This document shows positions 57,321-64,000 of a DNA stretch of 64,000 bases, one piece after another. Each line of letters begins with the position of its first letter. Positions within the stretch are counted from its first letter, which is position 1. The notes under the pieces were generated by a model that was not told where the DNA came from, made no database searches, and was given only the letters and a program-made list of their open reading frames with translations. The DNA comes from Mycobacterium kiyosense (GTDB lineage Bacteria > Actinomycetota > Actinomycetes > Mycobacteriales > Mycobacteriaceae). Both the position numbers and the translations under genes were made by a program. The stretch covers positions 3,410,001 through 3,474,000 of the forward strand of contig AP025179.1 in the NCBI GenBank assembly GCA_021654635.1, written 5' to 3'.

Positions 57321-59064
57321 GCACCACACGGCAACACATCGACGACCAGGACCCCGCGACGTGGGCGGCGCTGGTCAAGAGCGCCGCGGCCGATTCGGTC
57401 GCGGCCGCCCAGCGGCTCGGGCAGCGTCCCCCGGCTGAGCTGGTGGCGCTGGCGGCGATGAGCGAACGCGATCTCGTCGAGCACCGCAACCGCTACGGGC
57501 CGGCCCGCAAGCGGCTGTCGCCGGCGATGCGCCTGGTCGAGGCGGACCATATGCGGGTCTTGGCCGAGCAGCAGACCCGTGAGGCGCAACAGCACCGCAA
57601 GGACGCCGAAGCTGCCGCCGCGATGGCTCGGGCCGAGGCGGAGCAGTCCGCGCGGGCGGCCTCGGCGGCGCGGGAGCGGGTGCGCGAGGTGCAGGCCGAG
57701 TCGGCTCAGAAGGAGGCCGACTGGGCGGCCGAGCGGGAGGCGGCGGCCAAGGCCGCCGAGCAGCGGGAAACCGAGCGCGCGGCCGAGCGCGCGGCCGCCC
57801 AGCGGGCGCTGGAGCAGCTGCGCGCCGAACTGGTGAAGGTCCGCGCCGACGCGAAGGCCGAACTCGCCGCGGCCAAAGAGCAACTCAACGCCGCCGAAGC
57901 CCGCGCCGAACAGCGCATGGGTGAGCGCGCGACCGAACGAGCAACCGCGCGTGAGGCTTTCGAACAGGTGCGCGCCGAACTGGAGAAGGTTCGCGCCGAC
58001 ACGCAAGCCGAGCTCGCCGCGGCCAAGGAAAGGGTCAGCGCCGCCGAAGCCCGTGCCGAACAACGCATCGCCGAGCGGGCGGCCGCCAAGGAGACCGCGC
58101 AGCGGGCGCTGGAGCAGGTGCGCGCCGAACTCGAACGCATCCGTGCCGACGCCGCCGCCGAGGTGGCCTCGGCACGCGGGCAGGCCACCGCCCAGATCAC
58201 GTCCGCGCATCGTGCGGCCGAGGCCGAGGTGACCCGGGTCCGGGCCGAGATCGAGCAGCTGCGTGCCGCTTCGGCCGCCGAGCTCGCCGCGGCGCGCGAG
58301 CAGGCCGATAACCAGCTGACCGCCGTTCGCAAAGCCGCCGAAGCCGAGGTGAAGCACGCCCGCAGCCAAGCCGAGGAAGCGGCGGCTGCCGTCGTTTCAG
58401 CCCGCGGCGAGATCGAGCGGCTGCGCGCCGAGATCGAGCAGCTCCGTGCCGCTGCGGCCGCCGAGTTGGCCTCGGAAGTGGCCAACGCGCGCGAACAGGC
58501 TCGCGAACAGGCTGAAGCCCAGGTGGCTGCGGCGCACGAGGCGGCGCAGGCGGAGGTTGCGGCCGCGCGGGCCGAAGCGGCCGAAGCCGCTCAAGCGGCG
58601 CTGGAAGCCCAGTCGAGTCTGTCGGCGCTATCCGCCGACGCATCGCCGCACCTGCTGACGCTGCCCATCCCCCGCTGGGTTTGTCGGCGCACACCGGGCC
58701 CATCGAACTGGCGGTGTCCACCGTGCGCGAACTCGATCGCATCTTGGAGGCCGGCGCAAGTGACGGCGGTCCGGCCCGGCGGCCGGTCGACCTCGAGACG
58801 GTGCGCAACCTGGTGGACACGGCGGCCGAGGAAGCGCGCAATCTGGCCGAGTTGTTGCACAACCTGCCGTCCCACTACTCCGAGCAGTGGCAGGTCGACG
58901 CCGCCAACGACTACGCAGCCGCGGCGGCTGCCACGTATGGCGCTCTGCTGCAACGGGTTTCAGCGGTGCTCGAGCAGTTGCGGCGTTACGACTCGGAGAC
59001 CAACGCCGAAGCCATCGCGGCGGTGGCCGCGATGCTCGACGACCATCCCTGGCGTCGCGCTTAA
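57317..59064 (+). CDS. long Ala/Glu/Arg coiled-coil protein (one frame shift)
   Basis: About 582 residues from GTG 57317, which overlaps the previous stop. Residues about 75-440 form an almost unbroken coiled coil with repeats such as QVRAELEKVRADTQAELAAAKE. A short globular start (DPATWAALVKSAAADS...) and a C-terminal helical domain (GPIELAVSTVRELDRIL...) flank it. The tail is one base out of frame. Reading C5 at 58669-58673 as six C gives LPIPPLGLSAHTGP. It is likely a scaffold or filament-like partner of the preceding membrane protein; this role is inferred. Confidence 0.78.
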
Positions 59065-59118
59065 CGCCCCGCCCCTTGTCACCGGCCGCCGGTGGCCGGT
59101 GGCCGGTGGCCGGGGAAA

Positions 59119-59922
59119 TTAGTGGCTGGGCCCGCCGCGCAGCTTGTTGCCGATCCGGATTCCCGGCAGCAGTACGCTGCGCGGTAGCAGCCGACCGCCC
59201 TGGCTGACGATCTTGGGTACCAGGCCGGGCACCACCCCGCGCTTGCCGGACAGCATGCCCCCGATCGCCTGCTCGGCGACCTCGTGCGGCGAAACCTGCG
59301 CGATCGGAATGCTGAATCGTTCCGCGCTGGCGATCTCGGCCCACTCGGTGGGCACCGGCCCCGGGCACAGCGCGGTCACCGACACCCCGGTGCCGTGCAG
59401 TTCCTCTTGCACCGCCTCGGAGAAGGTCAGCACGAATGCTTTGCTCGCCGAGTACACCGCCATGAAGGGCAGCGGCTGGAAACCCGCGATGGAGGCGATG
59501 TTGAGCACCGCGCCCGCGCCCCGCTCGACCATGCCGGGCAGCACCGCGCGGGTCAGCTCCATCAGTGCCAGCGCGTTGAGGGTGACCTCCTCGCTTTCGC
59601 GCTCCTCCGGCAGCTCGTAGAACCGCCCGCTGGTGCCGAACCCGGCGCTGTTGCACAAGCCCGCGATCGGCTCGTTGCGTAATCGCTCGGCCAGCTTGGC
59701 GCGAGAATCTTTGTCCGCCAAGTCAAGTGGGAACACCTCGACGTCGACCTGATGTTCGGCGCGCAGCTTGGCGGCCAGCTCGTCGAGGCGCTCGCGGCGC
59801 CGGGCTACCAGCATCAGCGGGAAGCCACGCCGGGCCAGGCCGTTGGCCAACTCGGTTCCGATGCCCGACGAAGCGCCGGTGATGACGACGGTTGCGGTCT
59901 TGCTCGGTTTCGGAAGACTCAT
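59119..59922 (-). CDS. short-chain dehydrogenase/reductase (Rv1544-like)
   Basis: A 267-residue classical SDR. The Rossmann motif is VVITGASSGIG at about 11-21. The catalytic set is Ser in LNIASIAG and Tyr/Lys in AVYSASKAF. It is of the DltE-like group (NEPIAGLCNSAGFG, where other SDRs have NNAG). The start ATG 59920-59922 overlaps the stop of the preceding SDR. The substrate is unknown; the pairing with Rv1543 homologue suggests fatty acyl or alcohol chemistry. Confidence 0.9.
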   Translation of the reverse strand: MSLPKPSKTATVVITGASSGIGTELANGLARRGFPLMLVARRRERLDELAAKLRAEHQVDVEVFPLDLADKDSRAKLAERLRNEPIAGLCNSAGFGTSGRFYELPEERESEEVTLNALALMELTRAVLPGMVERGAGAVLNIASIAGFQPLPFMAVYSASKAFVLTFSEAVQEELHGTGVSVTALCPGPVPTEWAEIASAERFSIPIAQVSPHEVAEQAIGGMLSGKRGVVPGLVPKIVSQGGRLLPRSVLLPGIRIGNKLRGGPSH

Positions 59923-60945
59923 GTCGTCACCAATGTATCCCTCGGGTCGCCTGCAGGAAGGTCTCGCTTCTTCGGTCGAAATCTTTTTGCTTCCGTTGAC
60001 TTTTCGTCGCCCTTGGCGGCGGAGGAGTCGTCGAACATGGTGAACGCCCGGTTCCGCACCCGGTCCATGACGGCCGGGTTGAGGGCGTCGGCGACCGCGG
60101 CGAACTGCCCGAACGGCGAACTGGCCCGGCGTGGCCGGTGGATCAACGCGTCGGTGAGGACACCGGCGGCCTGGTCCGGAGTCAGGGTCGGGAAGTTGTC
60201 GTACATGGTGGTCGGGCTGATCATCGGCGTGCGCACCAGCGCCATGTGCACGGTGGTGAACCGGACGTTGTCGCTCACCGTCTCGGCCTGCAGCGCGTCG
60301 CACAGGCTGTCCAACGCGGCCTTGCTGGCGATGTAGGCGCCGAACCGCGGCGCGCGGGTCTGCACCCCTACCGAGGAGACGTTGACGATGTGCCCGTACC
60401 CGCGCTCGCGCATGCCGGGGATGAACTTCAGGATCAAGCTGCACCGCGCCCAGATAGTTGAGCTGCATGGTCCGCTGGTAGTCGTGAATGCGGTCGTAGG
60501 ACAGCGCCAGCGACCGCCGGATCGAGCGGCCCGCGTTGTTGATCAGGATGTCGACGCCGCCCAGGTCCTCGAGTACCTGGTCGGCCATGGCGGCGATGGC
60601 GTCCATGTCCGAGAGGTCGCACGAGTACACGTGCGCGATGCCGCCATTGGCGCGGATGTCGTCGGCGACCTTCTCCAGGTTTTCCAGCGTGCGGGCAACC
60701 AGCACCACGGTGCCGCCCGCCTCGGCGATCTTGTGCGCGACTGCCTCGCCGATGCCCGATGAACCGCCGGTGATCAGGACGGTCCGGCCGTCCACTGCGT
60801 CGCTGAGCTTGCGACCCTGTACCGCGTCGAGCAGGTTCCGAATGTAGAACGGCCGGTAGCGCCCGGCCGAGTTCGGCGTGTTGAGGATGTTAGACACGGC
60901 CGCCAACGGTTTTTCAACCAGGTTGGTGAGGTCACCGAGGTTCAT
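59919..60945 (-). CDS. short-chain dehydrogenase/reductase (Rv1543-like, one frame shift)
   Basis: A 341-residue SDR when restored. It starts MNLGDLTNLVEKPLAAV; an extension of about 50 residues precedes the Rossmann motif VLITGGSSGIG. NNAGRSIRRSL and the catalytic block VNVSSVGVQ...AYIASKAAL follow. One extra A near 60434-60445 (plus strand) splits it after LNYLGAVQL; removal restores LNYLGAVQLILKFIPGMRERG. The Rv1543 family has been linked to fatty acyl-CoA reduction. Without the fix, the first frame reads on into the second SDR, giving a false 608-residue fusion. Confidence 0.85.
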
Positions 60946-60971
60946 TGACAGTGGCTCCTGAGGGCAGACGT

Positions 60972-60987
60972 TGTGACGTAGGTCATA
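60972..60987. promoter_or_regulatory. candidate CRP-type site upstream of the SDR pair
   Basis: TGTGACGTAGGTCATA matches the CRP consensus TGTGA-N6-TCACA at nine of ten fixed positions. It lies 27 bases upstream of the Rv1543-like start. Mycobacteria encode CRP (Rv3676) with this specificity. Binding is inferred from the match only. Confidence 0.45.
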
Positions 60988-61126
60988 AAGTTAACCTAGG
61001 ACATCGCCACGGCGATTGGGTAACGATCGCCGGGCGAGCACGGTCACCACCGGTGTTTCGAGTTTTGTCCGGCCGCCATGGCGTGTCGCGCGGGCGGGTC
61101 CGGCCCGCAACCGGTAGTCAGCAGGT

Positions 61127-61762
61127 ATGAGACTGATGGCGGCCCTGCTGGCCGTGCTGCTGATCGGCGCCTGCGACAAGTCCGCACCGCCGGCACCTGG
61201 CACCACCACCGCTTCCAGCCCCGCCCCCACCACCACGTCCAGCAAGCCGCTGGGCACGTTCGACTGCGCCAAACCGGCGAACAGGGCGCAGCAATTGGTT
61301 TGCGGCGACCCGCAATTGGCCGATCTGGACCGGCGCGTGCAGTCCGCGTATCAGCAGGCATTGACTCGCCCGAGCGCCGACCAGCCCGCGCTGACCACTG
61401 CGCAGAGCGCGTTCGCGACAACCCGAGACGGCTGCGCTGATGCCGCCGACCTTCGGACCTGCGTGACGGAGACCTACCAGACGCGGTTGGTCGAATTAGC
61501 CCTCGCGGACCCCGCCACGGCGGCCCCGCCGGTCGTCAACTACGACTGCCCCGCCGACGCCGGCACGTTGAGCGCACAGTTCTACAACGACTTCGACCCC
61601 AAGACGGCTGTCCTGGACTGGAAGGGCAATCGCGTGATCCTGTTCCTGCAGCAGTCCGGCAGCGGCGCCAGGTATGGCCGTCAGGGCTCGGAGTACTGGG
61701 AGCATCAGGGTGAGGTGACCCTCGATCTGGGCGGCACCAAGTTCGTCTGCCGCACAAGGTGA
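61127..61762 (+). CDS. lprI: LprI-type lipoprotein, probable lysozyme inhibitor
   Basis: A 211-residue lipoprotein with lipobox IGAC (C16). After a Thr/Ser/Pro linker there is an LprI N-terminal-type domain with paired Cys (FDCAKPANRAQQLVCGDPQLADLDRRV). A MliC-like lysozyme-inhibitor domain follows (YDCPADAGTLSAQFYNDF...YWEHQGEVTLDLGGTKFVC). The M. tuberculosis protein at this locus (Rv1541c) is reported to inhibit lysozyme. The globin gene glbN that precedes lprI there is absent here. Confidence 0.9.
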   Translation: MRLMAALLAVLLIGACDKSAPPAPGTTTASSPAPTTTSSKPLGTFDCAKPANRAQQLVCGDPQLADLDRRVQSAYQQALTRPSADQPALTTAQSAFATTRDGCADAADLRTCVTETYQTRLVELALADPATAAPPVVNYDCPADAGTLSAQFYNDFDPKTAVLDWKGNRVILFLQQSGSGARYGRQGSEYWEHQGEVTLDLGGTKFVCRTR

Positions 61763-61931
61763 TTCGCGCATGTCCGAACGCGGCGTGCGACCGGGCCCGC
61801 CTGACCGTCGCCCCCGCCGGCGTCGCCGGCGACCCTTTCGCCCCCCGCCAGCGTCCCCATATGTACGCTCGCAGGCCGATTTCTACGGCATTTTGGGGAC
61901 GCTCGTCGCGTGGATCCCGCATCTGAGTGAC

Positions 61932-61947
61932 GTCCTCGGCCGAGGAC
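61932..61947. promoter_or_regulatory. perfect 16-base palindrome upstream of tandem methyltransferases
   Basis: GTCCTCGGCCGAGGAC is exactly self-complementary, 16 bases before the methyltransferase ATG. With no loop it suits an operator better than a terminator. 61763-61963 holds no other supported feature. Confidence 0.45.
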
Positions 61948-61963
61948 ATACCAGAATGCCCAC

Positions 61964-62722
61964 ATGCGCCGCAGTTTCGCAGCACTGGTAGCCGAGGCCG
62001 AATCAGCACCGCTGGACGGCTGGGACTTCTCCTGGTTCGACGGCCGCGCCACCGAGCAGCGGGCGTCCTGGGGGTATCAGCGGTTGATCAGCGCGCGGTT
62101 GGCCGCGGCCACGGCCGCGGTCGACCTGCAGACCGGCGGCGGTGAGGTGCTGGCCGGTGCACCGAAGTTCCCGCCGACCATGGCCGCTGTCGAGTCCTGG
62201 CCGCCGAACGCGGCGCTGGCCACCCAGCGCTTACATCCGCGCGGAGTGGTCGTGGTGGTCACGCCGCCGGAGTCGCCGCTGCCATTCGCCGACGAGGCGT
62301 TCGACCTGGTGACCAGCCGGCACCCGAATACGGTGTGGTGGAACGAGATTGCCCGGGTATTGCGACCCGGCGGCACCTATCTGGCTCAGCACATCGGCCC
62401 GGGGACGGCGTCGGAGTTGGTCGAGCACTTCATCGGGCCGCAGCCCGAGGCGTGGGCACGGCGCCATCCGGACAACGAACGCGACCAGGCGCACAAAGCC
62501 GGCCTGCAGGTCGTGGAGCTGCGCCACGAGCGGCTGCGTCAGGAATTCTTCGACATCGGCGCGGTGGTCTACTTCCTGCGCAAGGTGATCTGGGCGGTGC
62601 CCGACTTCACCGTCGACCGTTACCGCCCGCAACTGCGCGAACTGCATGACCGCATCGAAACCGACGGGCCTTTCGTGGCGCACGCGGCGCGGGTCCTCAT
62701 CGAGGCGCGCAAACCCGCATGA
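61964..62722 (+). CDS. class I SAM-dependent methyltransferase, copy 1
   Basis: A 252-residue methyltransferase. The SAM site is [13 protein letters not shown]; the DAEAF-type acidic region reads LPFADEAFDLVTSRH and the post-motif is RVLRPGGTYLAQHIG. The N-terminus carries [25 protein letters not shown], which the next gene repeats almost word for word. ATG 61964 is preceded by a 16-base palindrome. Substrate unknown; similar proteins are often misnamed ubiquinone methyltransferases. Confidence 0.85.
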   Translation: MRRSFAALVAEAESAPLDGWDFSWFDGRATEQRASWGYQRLISARLAAATAAVDLQTGGGEVLAGAPKFPPTMAAVESWPPNAALATQRLHPRGVVVVVTPPESPLPFADEAFDLVTSRHPNTVWWNEIARVLRPGGTYLAQHIGPGTASELVEHFIGPQPEAWARRHPDNERDQAHKAGLQVVELRHERLRQEFFDIGAVVYFLRKVIWAVPDFTVDRYRPQLRELHDRIETDGPFVAHAARVLIEARKPA

Positions 62723-63495
62723 CACTCCGATCCTTCGAAGATCTTGTTGCAGAAGCGGTTTCGGCTCAAATCGACGGCTGGGACTTTTCCTGGCTGGACG
62801 GCCGGGCTACCGAGCAGCGGCCGTCGTGGGGGTATCAGCGGCTGATCGGACAGCGGCTGGCGACGGTGTCGGCGGCCCTGGACATTCAGACCGGCGGCGG
62901 GGAGGTGCTGGCCGGAGTCGGTAAGTTCCCGCCGACCATGGCGGCCACCGAGTCCTGGCCGCCGAATGCGGCGCTGGCCACCGCCCGGCTGCACCCGCGG
63001 GGCGTCGTAGTGGTCACCACCGGCGCGGAGCCGTCGCTGCCGTTCGCCGGTGAGGCCTTCGACCTGGTGGTCAGTCGGCACCCGACTGCGGTGTGGTGGA
63101 ACGAGATCGCCCGGGTGTGCTGCGCCCCGGCGGCGCCTACTTGGCGCAGCACCCCGGGCCGGCGACGGTGGCAGAACTGGTGACCCACGTCGTCGGGCCG
63201 CAGCCGCAGTTGTGGGCGCAGTGGGAGCCGCACCACCCAGCGGGCCCAGGCCGAAGCCGCCGGGCTGCAGGTCGTAGAGCTTCGTGCGGAGCAGCTGCGC
63301 GCGGAATTTTTCGACATCGGCGCGGTGGTGTACTTCCTGCGCAAGCTGATCTGGACGGTGCCCGACTTCACCGCCGAGCCCTATCTGAGCCGGCTGCGCG
63401 CGCTGCACGAACGGATCGAGGCCGACGGGCGGTTCGTCACCCACCCCACCCGGGTGCTGGTCGAGGCCCGCAAGCCGTCAGTGCTCGGCGCGTAG
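62719..63495 (+). CDS. class I SAM-dependent methyltransferase, copy 2 (two frame breaks)
   Basis: A tandem paralogue starting ATG 62719 within the stop of copy 1 (ATGA). It matches copy 1 through [36 protein letters not shown] and NEIARV. A two-base duplication (GTGTG near 63114-63120) then shifts the frame out of [15 protein letters not shown] further extra C near 63233-63240 returns it, giving [21 protein letters not shown] and the normal end. The net gain is three bases, so the last third is in the original frame. Whether this is a pseudogene or an error is open. Confidence 0.75.
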
Positions 63496-64000
63496 CACGT
63501 CCAGGGCGTGCTGCAGGTCTGCCGGATAGGGGCTGACGATCTCGATGCGGCGGCCGTCGGCCGGATGCGCGAACGCCAGCGACCGCGCGTGCAGCCATTG
63601 ACGTTGCAGACCAAGCTTTTTCGCCAGCACAGGGTCGGCGCCGTAGACCAGGTCGCCGCAGCACGGATGATGCAGCGCGGAGAAGTGCACCCGGATCTGG
63701 TGGGTCCGGCCGGTTTCCAGGTGCACGTCGAGCAGGCTGGCCGCGACGAACGCCTCCACGGTGTCGTAGTGGGTGAGGCTGTGGCGGCCGTCGGAGGTGA
63801 CGGCGAACTTCCATTCCGGGCCGTGGTGGCGGCCGATCGGGGCGTCGATGGTTCCGCTGGAGGGATCCGGATGTCCTTGCACCAGCGCGTGATAACGCTT
63901 GTCGACGGTGCGTTGCTTGAAGGCCCGCTTGAGCGCGGTATAGGCCCGTTCGGAGCGCGCCACCACCATCACCCCGGAGGTGCCGACGTCCAGGCGGTGC
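63478..64000 (-). CDS. RluD-family pseudouridine synthase (partial, runs off the window)
   Basis: The C-terminal 174 residues or so of an RluA/RluD-type enzyme that isomerises uridine in 23S rRNA. The catalytic motif HRLDVGTSG with its Asp is at the window edge. [26 protein letters not shown] and [10 protein letters not shown] follow. The N-terminal S4-like part lies beyond 64000. The locus matches Rv1540. Its last 18 bases overlap the convergent methyltransferase. Confidence 0.92.
   Translation of the reverse strand, partial: HRLDVGTSGVMVVARSERAYTALKRAFKQRTVDKRYHALVQGHPDPSSGTIDAPIGRHHGPEWKFAVTSDGRHSLTHYDTVEAFVAASLLDVHLETGRTHQIRVHFSALHHPCCGDLVYGADPVLAKKLGLQRQWLHARSLAFAHPADGRRIEIVSPYPADLQHALDVLRAEH

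Noticed and set aside
59119..60945. A single 608-residue double-SDR fusion protein
   Set aside because: The join passes through about 100 residues of non-SDR text; removing one base near 60440 gives two normal SDRs with an ATGA overlap.
61770..61991. Arg/Pro-rich 73-codon frame after lprI
   Set aside because: Composition typical of out-of-frame GC-rich DNA, no ribosome binding site, and it overlaps the next gene start.

Overview
The window reads as a chromosomal segment of a slow-growing-type non-tuberculous Mycobacterium. It is GC-rich, coding is dense with ATGA/GTGA start-stop overlaps, and GTG/TTG starts are common. Core gene order, as recalled from family knowledge, matches the M. tuberculosis block Rv1540-Rv1606 in inverted orientation. 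No rRNA, tRNA, CRISPR array, IS element or prophage was seen.

Layout. 1-259: end of a TPM-domain gene. 256-6676 (-): histidine operon hisD-hisC-hisB-hisH-priA-impA-hisF-hisI. 6748-7161 (+): F420-type nitroreductase. 7345-10891 (-): nadA-nadB-nadC for quinolinate/NAD synthesis, divergent from the nrtR regulator (10938-11642) with a palindromic operator between them. 11835-13184: lipase. 13179-15194 (-): membrane protein, then bioB-bsaP. 15345-22708 (+): an accessory island holding a cupredoxin-like lipoprotein between two polytopic membrane proteins, then a class III cyclase coupled to an MscS channel with a cyclic-nucleotide domain. 22709-26470 (-): bioA-bioF-bioD, a 2H phosphoesterase and a tiny Gly-rich ORF. 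26667-30632 (+): membrane protein, RipD-like peptidoglycan binder, acyltransferase. 30757-36973 (+): treX-treY-treZ. 37081-43676: PadR-like regulator, VapBC, YaaA, MocR/PNPOx-like pair, ilvA, small secreted protein, F420-type nitroreductase. 43704-46569: plsB1 and a methyltransferase. 46886-51080 (-): dnaE1 and an SRPBCC protein. 51145-59064 (+): two PknD-like kinases, a pseudokinase with the same sensor architecture, and two membrane/coiled-coil proteins. 59119-64000: two SDRs, LprI-like lipoprotein, two tandem methyltransferases, RluD-type pseudouridine synthase.

Most of the window is housekeeping synthesis of histidine, NAD, biotin, trehalose, isoleucine and phospholipid, plus DNA replication. 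The accessory interest lies in three places: the three-gene sensor-kinase/pseudokinase array, the copper-like membrane cluster next to the cyclase-channel pair, and the Gly/His-rich PadR-like regulator with twin operators.

Caveat: eleven genes carry frame breaks (about 16 events), mostly gain or loss of one base in G/C homopolymers and scattered through essential-type genes. I read these mainly as consensus-sequence errors rather than gene decay, and give each such gene its full restored span.
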